DNA of 64,000 nt from positions 2,170,001 to 2,234,000 of the forward strand of contig NZ_CBDFIX010000002.1 of NCBI RefSeq assembly GCF_965248315.1, read 5' to 3'. This DNA comes from Ulvibacterium sp965248315. GTDB lineage: Bacteria; Bacteroidota; Bacteroidia; Flavobacteriales; Flavobacteriaceae. The notes under the pieces are model-generated. The model did no database searches, was not told the DNA's origin, and saw nothing but the letters and a program-made list of their open reading frames with translations. Made by a program: the position numbers and the translations under genes. This document shows positions 1 to 9,320 of this stretch, piece after piece. Positions within the stretch are counted from its first letter, which is position 1; every line of letters begins with the position of its first letter.

Positions 1-1
1 T

Positions 2-712
2 CTAAGAGGTAAATCCTCGGACGGCGCTACCTTTCACGAACCTTTTGACCCCAAGGTGGCCAACCATATTGAGGATACAGATTACACCGAGGGTAATGCC
101 TGGCAACATAGTTGGTATGTACTGCACGATGTTGAGGGCCTAATAGAATTACATGGCGGAAACGAACCCTTTTCCAAAATGGTGGAGCAACTTTTTACCG
201 AGAGCTCAGAATTAAAGGGAGACAATGTTTCAGCGGATATCTCAGGATTGATCGGACAATATGCACATGGGAACGAGCCTAGTCATCATATCGCCTACAT
301 GTTCAATAAAGCAGGCCAGCCTTGGCGTACCCAATATTGGGCAAGGGAGATTTTAAATTCACAATATACTACCCAACCGGATGGCTTGAGCGGAAATGAA
401 GATTGCGGACAAATGTCTGCTTGGTACGTTATGAGTGCCATAGGTATGTATCCTATGAACCCCGCTTCCCTGGAATATGAAATAGGAAGTCCGCTATTCA
501 AAAAATCGACCATCAAATTACCAAATAATAGAACATTCGTAATTTCAGCTCCCGATACATCAGATGAAAATAGATATGTGCAGTCGGTAATGCTCAACGG
601 AGAACCTTTGAATAGAACTTACGTACGGCATAGTGAAATTGTTTCCGGTGGTACTTTGGATTTTGTCATGGGCCCCCGACCCAACAAGGTTTGGGCAGTT
701 GCACCAGAGTAG
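2..712 (+). CDS. GH92 alpha-mannosidase, C-terminal part (5' truncated by window edge)
   Basis: The reading frame is open from the first base, so the N-terminal part of the gene lies outside the window. The visible 236 residues are the C-terminal catalytic (alpha/alpha)6 region of a GH92 exo-alpha-mannosidase. Family signatures are present: EGNAWQHSW, HGNEPSHH and GNEDCGQMSAWYVMSAIGMYP-like segments. The acidic pair in the GNED motif corresponds to the family's catalytic-base and calcium region. GH92 enzymes are calcium-dependent, inverting and periplasmic or surface-located, and they trim alpha-mannosides from N-glycans or mannan. The gene heads a same-strand cluster with a symporter, a GH130 enzyme and two more GH92 genes. 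Linkage specificity cannot be read from this fragment. Confidence 0.93.
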   Translation, partial: LRGKSSDGATFHEPFDPKVANHIEDTDYTEGNAWQHSWYVLHDVEGLIELHGGNEPFSKMVEQLFTESSELKGDNVSADISGLIGQYAHGNEPSHHIAYMFNKAGQPWRTQYWAREILNSQYTTQPDGLSGNEDCGQMSAWYVMSAIGMYPMNPASLEYEIGSPLFKKSTIKLPNNRTFVISAPDTSDENRYVQSVMLNGEPLNRTYVRHSEIVSGGTLDFVMGPRPNKVWAVAPE

Positions 713-800
713 TCGATAAAATGATAGGCTCAAGGAAATTCAAAAGACAGTAGTTTTTCGTAAACCATAAACCAAACTTTAAAGACCAATCAACTCATAT

Positions 801-2642
801 ATGGAACTATCAAGTATTGACCTCGGAATAATTATCGGCTATGTAGTGATTACGGTTCTTTTTGGACTTTGGGTTTCAAAAAGGGCTTCCAAGGATATCG
901 ATTCTTATTTTTTGGGAGGCAATGAAATACCCTGGTATTATTTAGGGCTTTCCAACGCCTCGGGCATGTTCGATATTTCGGGTACCATGTGGGCGGTGAC
1001 CATTATGTTCGTTTATGGCCTTAAAAGTGCTTGGTTGCCTTGGTTATGGCCCATTTGGAACCAAGTATTCATTATGGTCTTTCTGGCCGCTTGGCTAAGA
1101 CGTTCCAATGTAATGACGGGAGCCCAGTGGATAACCTATCGTTTTGGCAAGACCTTTGGCGCCAAATTATCGCATATTATCGTTACCGTTTTTGCTATCA
1201 TAAGCACTTTGGGTTTTATTTCTTACTTCTTTGAGGGCATCGGGAAGTTTGCGACCATATTTTTTCCTTGGGACCTCGCTTTTGAATTGGGTCCTTTGGC
1301 AGTTAATTCAGAACAAGCCTATGCCTTGGTTATCATCGGACTTACCACTATTTATACGTTAAAAGGAGGTATGTATAGTGTTGTTGGTACCGAAGTCCTG
1401 CAGTTCATTATTATGACGATTTCATGCTTTGTCATAGGCTATATCGCCTTTAATTCAATTACGGCCGATCAAGTAACCGCTGCCGTACCAGAGGGTTGGC
1501 ATAATGTCTTTTTTGGCTGGGAATTGGATTTGGATTGGACGGGGTATATAGATAGTGTAAATACCAAGATCGAAGAAGACGGTTTTTCCCTTTTTGGGTT
1601 TTTGTTGATGATGATGATCTTTAAGGGTATTTTCGCCAGTTTGGCCGGTCCTGTGCCCAGTTATGACATGCAACGCGTACTCTCCACACGTAATGAAGTA
1701 GAAGCTTCCAAAATGAGCGGTTTGACCATTGTAGTACTCTCCATACCAAGATACTTGATGATCGCCGGTTTTGCCGTTTTGGGAATTGTATATCTCGGCC
1801 CCGAATTGCAGGCTATGGGAGAGGGAATTGATTTTGAGACCTTGCTTCCGGTCGCCATTCAACGCTTTGTTCCAATAGGTTTCAAAGGTCTTTTGTTGGC
1901 AGGTCTTTTAGCTGCCTTTATGGGAACATTTGCAGCCTTTATCAATGCCGCTCCAGCCTATATTGTAAATGATATTTATAAAAAATACATCAACCCAAAT
2001 GCTTCAGCAAAGACCTATGTACGCTACAGCTATTTATCTTCCATTATCATTGTGGTAGTAGGACTTATTGGCGGATTCTTTGCTTCTTCCATCAATACCC
2101 TTACATTATGGCTTACTTCAGCTCTGTACGGCGGGTACGCCGCGGCCAATGCGCTAAAATGGATTTGGTGGCGGTTTAATTCTTATGGATATTTTTGGGG
2201 AATGTTGGCCGGTCTTGTCGCGGCGACCATAGTCCCACAATTATACCCGGATACGGCCGCAATCTACTTATTTCCACTGATATTGCTTATTTCCTTTATA
2301 GGTTGCTTCCTAGGTGTAATTTTTGCAAAACAGGATGATATGGAGGTGTTAAAACATTTTTATAGAACAACAAAACCATGGGGTTTCTGGAAACCCGTTA
2401 TTCGAGAGATACAAAAGGAAGACCCTGGTTTTGAACCGAATAGGAATTTTTTAAGGGATGCATTTAATTGTTTGGTAGGTATTGTTTGGCAGATGACCTT
2501 TGTCCTTTTCCCCATTTACCTCATAATTAAGGAATATTATAGTATGGCCTTTGTGGTTCTCCTAATGATAATCACATCCGTAATCCTGAAAAGGACTTGG
2601 TATGACAAGTTAAAATCAAGTGAGTTAGTAGACAAAAACTGA
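801..2642 (+). CDS. SSS-family sodium:solute symporter
   Basis: A 613-residue polytopic inner-membrane protein of the solute:sodium symporter family (SLC5-like), with about 13-14 hydrophobic segments. The early SKRASKDIDSYFLGG segment is typical of the family, followed by the glycine- and serine-rich first membrane helices. It has a long C-terminal extension with further helices, common in Bacteroidota sugar symporters. It sits 88 bp after a GH92 gene and only 4 bp before GH130, so it probably imports the mannose or mannobiose released by the cluster. The substrate is inferred from context only. Confidence 0.92.
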   Translation: MELSSIDLGIIIGYVVITVLFGLWVSKRASKDIDSYFLGGNEIPWYYLGLSNASGMFDISGTMWAVTIMFVYGLKSAWLPWLWPIWNQVFIMVFLAAWLRRSNVMTGAQWITYRFGKTFGAKLSHIIVTVFAIISTLGFISYFFEGIGKFATIFFPWDLAFELGPLAVNSEQAYALVIIGLTTIYTLKGGMYSVVGTEVLQFIIMTISCFVIGYIAFNSITADQVTAAVPEGWHNVFFGWELDLDWTGYIDSVNTKIEEDGFSLFGFLLMMMIFKGIFASLAGPVPSYDMQRVLSTRNEVEASKMSGLTIVVLSIPRYLMIAGFAVLGIVYLGPELQAMGEGIDFETLLPVAIQRFVPIGFKGLLLAGLLAAFMGTFAAFINAAPAYIVNDIYKKYINPNASAKTYVRYSYLSSIIIVVVGLIGGFFASSINTLTLWLTSALYGGYAAANALKWIWWRFNSYGYFWGMLAGLVAATIVPQLYPDTAAIYLFPLILLISFIGCFLGVIFAKQDDMEVLKHFYRTTKPWGFWKPVIREIQKEDPGFEPNRNFLRDAFNCLVGIVWQMTFVLFPIYLIIKEYYSMAFVVLLMIITSVILKRTWYDKLKSSELVDKN

Positions 2643-2646
2643 ATTA

Positions 2647-3612
2647 ATGAACACAATACCTTGGCAGGATAAGCCAAAAGATTCGGAAGATGTTCTTTGG
2701 CGTTATGATGCCAACCCTATTATAGATCGTTTCGCCATTCCCACATCAAACAGTATTTTCAATAGCGCGGTGGTACCTTTTGAAAATGGATTTGCCGGAG
2801 TTTTCCGCTGTGATAACAAAGCGGTCCAAATGAACATCCATGCTGGTTTCAGTGAAGATGGTGTCCATTGGAATATAGATTATGAACCCATACAAATGCA
2901 GTCGGGTAATACCGAGATGATAGACTCGGATTATAAGTATGATCCACGAGTTGCCTTCATTGAGGACCGGTATTGGATTACTTGGTGCAATGGTTATCAT
3001 GGTCCAACCATTGGTATTGCTTATACGTTTGATTTTAAAGAATTCTATCAATGCGAAAATGCATTTTTACCCTTTAATAGAAACGGAGTGTTATTCCCAA
3101 AAAAAATAAATGGCAAATATGCGATGCTCAGCAGGCCAAGTGACAATGGTCATACCCCCTTCGGTGATATTTATTTAAGTTACAGCCCTGATATGAAATA
3201 TTGGGGCGAACATCGCTGTGTGATGAAAGCCGCTTCCTTTAATGATAGTGCATGGCAATGTGCCAAGATAGGCGCTGGTCCGGTACCTATTTGGACAAAC
3301 GAAGGTTGGTTGGTGTTTTATCACGGTGTGATAAAGACCTGTAATGGTTTTCGCTATTCCATGGGATCCGCGGTATTGGATGAAAACCAACCGGATAAAG
3401 TTAAGTATCGGACACAACCCTACTTAATGGCCCCTACGGAAATATATGAACAGGTAGGTGATGTGCCTAACGTCATCTTTCCGTGTGCCACTTTACATTC
3501 CGAGGAGGAGGACAAGTTGGCATTGTATTATGGGGCAGCCGATACGGTAACTGCTTTGGCATTTGGCCATATTTCGGAAATAATTGCTTTTACCAAGCAA
3601 AACAGTTTATAG
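2647..3612 (+). CDS. GH130 family glycoside phosphorylase/hydrolase
   Basis: A 321-residue five-bladed beta-propeller enzyme of GH130. The YDPRV motif (residues 98-102) carries the conserved catalytic-site aspartate, and RPSDNGHTPFGDIYLSYSPD-type sequence (about 163-182) and GAGPVPIW are typical of the GH130_2 branch. No signal peptide is visible, so it is probably cytoplasmic. GH130 proteins phosphorolyse beta-mannosyl linkages (for example Man-GlcNAc from the N-glycan core), and some hydrolyse beta-1,2-mannosides. The 4-bp gap to the upstream symporter suggests it processes the imported sugar. Exact activity is not determinable here. Confidence 0.9.
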   Translation: MNTIPWQDKPKDSEDVLWRYDANPIIDRFAIPTSNSIFNSAVVPFENGFAGVFRCDNKAVQMNIHAGFSEDGVHWNIDYEPIQMQSGNTEMIDSDYKYDPRVAFIEDRYWITWCNGYHGPTIGIAYTFDFKEFYQCENAFLPFNRNGVLFPKKINGKYAMLSRPSDNGHTPFGDIYLSYSPDMKYWGEHRCVMKAASFNDSAWQCAKIGAGPVPIWTNEGWLVFYHGVIKTCNGFRYSMGSAVLDENQPDKVKYRTQPYLMAPTEIYEQVGDVPNVIFPCATLHSEEEDKLALYYGAADTVTALAFGHISEIIAFTKQNSL

Positions 3613-3616
3613 GTAA

Positions 3617-4705
3617 ATGGGGGATGAGTCTTTGAAAAGAGTCAAAACGGTAAACCTAATGCTTTTTCTTTTGTATATGGGTTGCATACAGTTGGCCGGT
3701 CAAGAAACACCGAGAAAATATGTTGCCCTAAAGACCTTGGAAGCGCTTAGTATTGATGGAAAAGCGAATGAACCTTCGTGGTCCAATGTAGAATGGAGTT
3801 CGGATTTCATTGATATTGAAGGGATGAAAATACCCGAATATAAAACCCAAATGAAAATGCTTTGGGACAATACCTATCTCTATTTTTTTGCGCAAATGGA
3901 AGAACCACATATTTGGGGAACTTTAAAGCAACGGGACACGGTGATTTTTTATAATAATGACTTTGAGATTTTCATAGACCCGGATGGGGATACCCACAAT
4001 TATATGGAGTTTGAGATGAACGCCCTGAACACCGTTTGGGATCTATTTTTAACCAAACCCTATAGAAACCAAGGAAAAGTTTTGGACAGTTGGGATATCC
4101 AGGGCCTAAAATCGGCAGTTTACGTGGACGGAACTTTGAACAAATCCAACGATTCCGATACGGGATGGAGTGTTGAAATTGCCATTCCTTGGTCGGTGCT
4201 TACCGAGGCCAGCAATAGCAAAAACCTTCCCAAAAATGAATTTTGGCGAATCAACTTTTCAAGGGTCAATTGGGATTATGAATTGACGGATGGACGCTAT
4301 TCCAGAAAAAAGGACGAAAATGGAAAATACCTTCCCGAATACAATTGGGTATGGTCTCCGCAAGGTGTCATCAACATGCATGAACCGGAGCATTGGGGCT
4401 ATGTCTATTTTTCGACGAATAGAACCGGGGGAAAAGATGATTTTTCAATACCAAAAGATGAGTATATTAAATGGCATCTTTACGAATTGTACCGAAATTT
4501 TAGGGATAGAAGGAAAGAAGATACAAAAGGGAAATCCGCAAACGATGAAATTTTTGGGTTCTCAAAAGAACTGTTCGGGAAGTCTTTCACACCCATATTG
4601 GAGGATTGCAAAACAGGGTTTACTATTTGGACAAAGAGTCCCTTTACCAACAAAACGCTGATAGTTAAGAACGACGGAAAATTTGAAACTCATGAAGAAA
4701 AATAG
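3617..4705 (+). CDS. CBM9-like carbohydrate-binding domain protein
   Basis: A 362-residue protein with an N-terminal hydrophobic segment (about residues 10-28, ending near AGQ) that looks like a signal peptide. It is followed by a carbohydrate-binding family 9-like beta-sandwich (about 35-270). Typical features are the IDGKANEPSW opening, the WDNTYLYFFAQMEEPHIWG strand and the NDFEIFIDPDGDTHNYMEFEMNA segment. Such proteins are secreted and often stand beside glycoside hydrolases. The charged C-terminal 100 residues have no domain I recognise. The last 14 bases overlap the next GH92 gene, indicating translational coupling. Confidence 0.85.
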   Translation: MGDESLKRVKTVNLMLFLLYMGCIQLAGQETPRKYVALKTLEALSIDGKANEPSWSNVEWSSDFIDIEGMKIPEYKTQMKMLWDNTYLYFFAQMEEPHIWGTLKQRDTVIFYNNDFEIFIDPDGDTHNYMEFEMNALNTVWDLFLTKPYRNQGKVLDSWDIQGLKSAVYVDGTLNKSNDSDTGWSVEIAIPWSVLTEASNSKNLPKNEFWRINFSRVNWDYELTDGRYSRKKDENGKYLPEYNWVWSPQGVINMHEPEHWGYVYFSTNRTGGKDDFSIPKDEYIKWHLYELYRNFRDRRKEDTKGKSANDEIFGFSKELFGKSFTPILEDCKTGFTIWTKSPFTNKTLIVKNDGKFETHEEK

Positions 4706-7022
4706 TCTTATTATAGGTGCTTTTTGCTTTTTCATTATAGTAGGGGCCATATCTTGTGTGAATCCAAAGGTGGAGAAGAAAGATGGGAAAAAAGACCTGG
4801 AAATGTCTTTGTTGGAACATGTGAACCCTTTAATGGGTACAGATTCAGAATTTAGCCTTTCCAATGGGAATACCTATCCGGCCATTGCTATGCCTTGGGG
4901 TATGAATTTTTGGACGCCAATGACGGCTAAAATGGGGAATGGATGGACTTATAATTATGATGATTATAAGATTCGTGGTATTAAACAAACCCATCAACCG
5001 AGTCCATGGGTCAACGACTATGCGGCCTTTTCTTTTATGCCCGTTACCGGTGAATTAAACTTCCAGGAGGATGAGCGGGCCTCCTGGTTCTCGCATAAAT
5101 CGGAGACCGTACGCCCGGATTACTATAGCGTTTATTTGGCGGATTATGATGTTATCACGGAAGTGACCCCAACAGAACGAGCGGCCCAATTTAAGTTTAC
5201 CTTTCCGGAAACCGATTCCGCTTATGTGGTACTCGATGCGTTCAATAAAGGTTCTATGGTTAAGATTCTCCCTGATGAAAGAAAGATAATCGGGTACTGC
5301 AGGAATAATAGCGGAGGAGTTCCTGAGAATTTCCATAATTATTTTGTGGCCCAGTTCGATACGGATTTTGAGTTGACCCATACCTGGGAGGATAATTGGA
5401 AGTTAAAAGAGAATACAACCCAGAGCGAAGGTGATCATGTGGGAGCTATCATTGGATTCAAGACCAAAAGGGGCCAAAAGGTGCATGTAAAGGTGGCTTC
5501 CTCCTTTATAAGTCCGGAGCAGGCCCAATTGAACTTGGACCGGGAAATAAGTGGTGACACATTTGATCAAACCCTACAAAAAGCATCTTCGGCCTGGGAA
5601 AAGGAACTAAACCGCATTCAGGTAACTTCGGATAATTTGGATGATATACGGACTTTTTATTCCTGCTTGTACCGGGTACTCCTATTTCCTAGGAAGTTCT
5701 ATGAATTGGACAAGGATAACAAGGTGGTCCATTACAGTCCGTATAACGGCAAAGTAGAATCCGGTTACATGTTTACGGATAATGGTTTTTGGGATACGTT
5801 TCGTGCGGTATTTCCCTTTTTCAACATGATGTATCCTACCCTAAACTCCCAGATTATGGAAGGCCTGGCCAATACGTATAAAGAGTCGCGTTGGCTACCG
5901 GAGTGGGCCAGTCCCGGACACCGTGATGTGATGATCGGTTCCAATTCGGCACCGATTATCGTGGATGCCTTTTTACAAGGGAATGTACCCGAAAAGGATA
6001 AATCCATATTGCTTGAAGCATTACTTAAAAATGCCACAGTGGAAGAAGGTCGGCCGGAAACTTCCGTGGGACGAGAAGGTGTGGATTATTACAACGATTT
6101 GGGCTATGTTCCCTATGATGTGGATATCCATGAAAACGCGGCCCGTACCTTAGAGTATGCCTATGCGGATTTTACCATAGCCCGCATGGCGAAAACCATG
6201 GGCAAGGATAGCTTGGCAGAAATGTACTTCTCCAAGTCCATGAACTACAAAAATCTCTATGATTCGTCCACAAAACTAATGCGGGGCAAGAATAAGGACG
6301 GGAATTTTCAGTCTCCTTTTAACCCCTTAAAATGGGGTGATGCTTTTACAGAAGGGAATAGTCTGCACTATACCTGGTCTGTTTTTCATGATGTACAGGG
6401 CCTTATCAATCTAATGGGCGGAGCTAATGAGTTTACGAAGATGCTGGACCATGTTTTTGAAATGCCACCGATATTTGATGATTCATACTATGGTTTTACC
6501 ATTCATGAGATACGTGAAATGCAGATTATGAACATGGGGAATTATGCACATGGCAACCAGCCCATTCAACATATGATATACCTGTATAACTACGCAGGTC
6601 AGCCTTGGAAGACTCAAGAAAAGATTAGAGAGGTATTGACCAAGTTATATACCCCAACTCCGGACGGATATTGTGGGGACGAAGATAACGGACAAACTTC
6701 GGCCTGGTATGTATTTAGTGCTTTGGGCTTTTATCCTGTAGCACCGGCAACTGATCAATTTGTAATCGGTAGTCCTCTGTTTGATAAGGCAAAACTACAC
6801 TTGGAAAACGGGAATACATTTTTGATTAAAGCCGACGGAAATGGAAAAGGTAGGCCCTACATTCATAACGCAAATCTCAATGGGCTCAATTTTGAACAAA
6901 CTTGGCTGGGAGTAGAATCCATTCAAAAAGGAGGGGAACTTATTTTTGAAATGGGATCGGAACCGAATACAAATTGGGGGGTATCGTCAGAATCCGTACC
7001 GTATTCATTAAGCAATGAGTAA
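4692..7022 (+). CDS. GH92 alpha-mannosidase lipoprotein
   Basis: This protein is about 776 residues when started at the ATG at 4692. That start gives a clean lipoprotein signal with the lipobox GAISC (Cys22), so I prefer it to the in-frame TTG at 4683. The mature protein has the two-domain GH92 architecture: an N-terminal beta-sandwich, then the helical catalytic domain. The signatures deviate from the commonest form: TEGNSLHYTW instead of EGNAWQ(Y/H)SW, HGNQPIQH instead of HGNEPSHH, and GDEDNGQTSAWYV. This suggests a GH92 subgroup with a different aglycone preference from the enzyme at the window start. It should be anchored to the outer or inner membrane facing the periplasm or surface. Confidence 0.93.
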   Translation: MKKNSLIIGAFCFFIIVGAISCVNPKVEKKDGKKDLEMSLLEHVNPLMGTDSEFSLSNGNTYPAIAMPWGMNFWTPMTAKMGNGWTYNYDDYKIRGIKQTHQPSPWVNDYAAFSFMPVTGELNFQEDERASWFSHKSETVRPDYYSVYLADYDVITEVTPTERAAQFKFTFPETDSAYVVLDAFNKGSMVKILPDERKIIGYCRNNSGGVPENFHNYFVAQFDTDFELTHTWEDNWKLKENTTQSEGDHVGAIIGFKTKRGQKVHVKVASSFISPEQAQLNLDREISGDTFDQTLQKASSAWEKELNRIQVTSDNLDDIRTFYSCLYRVLLFPRKFYELDKDNKVVHYSPYNGKVESGYMFTDNGFWDTFRAVFPFFNMMYPTLNSQIMEGLANTYKESRWLPEWASPGHRDVMIGSNSAPIIVDAFLQGNVPEKDKSILLEALLKNATVEEGRPETSVGREGVDYYNDLGYVPYDVDIHENAARTLEYAYADFTIARMAKTMGKDSLAEMYFSKSMNYKNLYDSSTKLMRGKNKDGNFQSPFNPLKWGDAFTEGNSLHYTWSVFHDVQGLINLMGGANEFTKMLDHVFEMPPIFDDSYYGFTIHEIREMQIMNMGNYAHGNQPIQHMIYLYNYAGQPWKTQEKIREVLTKLYTPTPDGYCGDEDNGQTSAWYVFSALGFYPVAPATDQFVIGSPLFDKAKLHLENGNTFLIKADGNGKGRPYIHNANLNGLNFEQTWLGVESIQKGGELIFEMGSEPNTNWGVSSESVPYSLSNE

Positions 7023-7063
7023 AGACCATAAAATACCATTTGAAAGCGATATTCAAACAAATT

Positions 7064-9304
7064 ATGACTTTTAGATTTTTTCTTTTTTCCGTGGTTTTCA
7101 TCAATTCCCTTTATGGGCAAAAGCAGCCTGTGGAGTATGTAAATCCGTTTATCGGAACTTCCAATTTTGGTACCACAAATCCTGGTCCCATTGCTGTGAG
7201 GGGAATGGCCAACGTTTCGCCCTTTAATGTGGCAGGAGAACAAAACTTGCCGTTGGAAAAAGACAGTCGTTGGTTGTCCACGCCCTATGTTCACGAGAAT
7301 GGGTTTTTGACCGGGTTCAGCCATGTCAACCTAAGTGGGGTAGGCTGTCCAGAACTTGGCGTTATTTTGGCCATGCCAACTACCGGTGAGATAGAGACGG
7401 ATCATTTGAAATACGGATCCACCTATTCCTCGGAAGTATCCGAAGTGGGGTATTATTCCAATCATTTGGATAAATACAATATAAAGATGGAGGCTACCGC
7501 TACCACGAGGGTAGGGGTCAGCAATTACACTTTCCCCAAAGGGGATTCGAATGTTCTATTGAATTTAGGTCTGGGACTTACCAATGAGCAGGGAGCAAGC
7601 GTTAGGGTGGTTTCCCCTACTGAAATAGAGGGAATGCGGTCGGTCGGTTCATTTTGCTACTACAAGCCGGAAGAAGCCTATCCGGTATATTTCGTAGCCC
7701 GTTTTTCAAGACCGGCACAAGAATTTGGAACTTGGAAAAAACCAACAAAATATAACGGGGTCGAATCCCAATGGATGGGTTACAATGGGAAAACCAGATT
7801 AATGCGGGGCTATACCAAAGAAGTTGTTGGTGATAGCATTGGGGCGTATATGCGATACAGTTTTGAGGAACCGACCCAATTGGAATTGAAAATTGGCATA
7901 TCCTATATAAGTATAGCCAATGCCAGGGAAAACATGGAAAAGGAAACTTCCGATAGAAGTTTTGATCAAATTCTACAAAGTGCCAAGGATGAATGGAATC
8001 GATATTTGTCCAAGATTGAGGTGGAAGGGGGCACGGAAAAGGATAAAATCAACTTTTATACGGCCTTGTACCATACCTTGATACATCCGAACACCCTAAA
8101 CGATGCAAATGGGGACTATCCCAAAATGAGGACACGGGAAACTTTAAAAACGGATGGGACCCGTTATACGGTTTTTTCGCTTTGGGACACCTACCGCAAT
8201 TTACATCAGTTGATGAGCCTGGTTTATCCCAAGCAACAATCCAACATGGTGAAGAGCATGTTGCAGATATATGATGAGAGCGGCTGGCTTCCGAAATGGG
8301 AATTAAACGCCACGGAGACAACCACTATGGTGGGAGACCCAGCTGGAATCATCATTGCAGATACCTATCTTAAGGGAATCCGTGATTTTGATGTCCAAAA
8401 GGCATACGAGGCCATGATAAAAAGTGCGGACCAAACAGAGAACAATCCGCTCCGGCCGGGAATTAAAGATTATCTGGATAAAGGATATTTGACGACCAAG
8501 ACTACCAATAGCGGTTCGGTTTCCACAACGCAAGAGTATAACATTACCGATTTTGCGATTGCTCAATTGGCCAAGGCCCTGGGCGAAAAGAAAGATCAAA
8601 AAAGATTTGCCAAAAGAGCCATCTCCTATAGGAATCTGTTTGATTCTGACATTAATCTTTTACGACCAAAAAATGATGATGGCACTTGGCTTACACCCTA
8701 CAATCCGGAATCCGGGGCCAATTTTGAAAAAAACTTGGGATTCATTGAGGGCAATGCTTGGCAATATACTTTTATGGTTCCCCATGATATAAAGGGATTG
8801 ATGAAAATGATGGGAGGCCCCAAAACCTTTGCAGACCGGCTTCAAGATGTTTTTGACAAGGATCAATTTGATATGGCCAACGAACCGGATATCGCTTACC
8901 CCTATTTGTTCAATTATGTAAAGGGTCAGGAACATCGCACCCAACAAAAGGTATCCGAGCTTTTGGAAACCTATTTTAAGAACAGCCCGGACGGATTGCC
9001 TGGAAACGATGATACGGGAACCATGTCCGCCTGGGCGGTATTTTCTATGATGGGGTTATATCCCATTACGCCTGCCGAACCTGTTTATGCCCTGACTAAA
9101 CCAGTTTTTGATACCATTACCGTTCATTTGGATGATAAGTACTATAAGAACAAAAAATTGCAAATAATAAGCAGCGGTCCAAAAGAAAAGAATGCAGAGA
9201 TCCAAACCATCAAGGTGGATGGAAAACCGCTTAAAGGATATTTTATTTCACATAATGATTTAACCAACGCTTCCACCTTGTATTTTGAAATGGTATCCCA
9301 TTAA
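7064..9304 (+). CDS. GH92 alpha-mannosidase, second subgroup
   Basis: Started at the ATG at 7064, the protein is 746 residues and begins with a conventional signal peptide ending near YGQ. The TTG at 7040 would prepend eight residues before the signal. The N-terminal GFSHVNLSGVGCPELG and the C-terminal GNDDTGTMSAWAVFSMMGLYP-like motif are GH92 hallmarks. The MANEPDIAYPYLFNY segment differs from the GNEPSHH type and resembles a different GH92 branch. It lies 41 bp after the preceding GH92 gene. Three divergent GH92 genes in one operon suggest stepwise trimming of several alpha-mannosyl linkages. Confidence 0.93.
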   Translation: MTFRFFLFSVVFINSLYGQKQPVEYVNPFIGTSNFGTTNPGPIAVRGMANVSPFNVAGEQNLPLEKDSRWLSTPYVHENGFLTGFSHVNLSGVGCPELGVILAMPTTGEIETDHLKYGSTYSSEVSEVGYYSNHLDKYNIKMEATATTRVGVSNYTFPKGDSNVLLNLGLGLTNEQGASVRVVSPTEIEGMRSVGSFCYYKPEEAYPVYFVARFSRPAQEFGTWKKPTKYNGVESQWMGYNGKTRLMRGYTKEVVGDSIGAYMRYSFEEPTQLELKIGISYISIANARENMEKETSDRSFDQILQSAKDEWNRYLSKIEVEGGTEKDKINFYTALYHTLIHPNTLNDANGDYPKMRTRETLKTDGTRYTVFSLWDTYRNLHQLMSLVYPKQQSNMVKSMLQIYDESGWLPKWELNATETTTMVGDPAGIIIADTYLKGIRDFDVQKAYEAMIKSADQTENNPLRPGIKDYLDKGYLTTKTTNSGSVSTTQEYNITDFAIAQLAKALGEKKDQKRFAKRAISYRNLFDSDINLLRPKNDDGTWLTPYNPESGANFEKNLGFIEGNAWQYTFMVPHDIKGLMKMMGGPKTFADRLQDVFDKDQFDMANEPDIAYPYLFNYVKGQEHRTQQKVSELLETYFKNSPDGLPGNDDTGTMSAWAVFSMMGLYPITPAEPVYALTKPVFDTITVHLDDKYYKNKKLQIISSGPKEKNAEIQTIKVDGKPLKGYFISHNDLTNASTLYFEMVSH

Positions 9305-9320
9305 TTTTTATGCGTAAGCT

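Noticed and set aside
1455..1862. 135-residue minus-strand ORF inside the symporter gene
   Set aside because: It is fully antisense to a well-supported gene and has no recognisable domain or start context.
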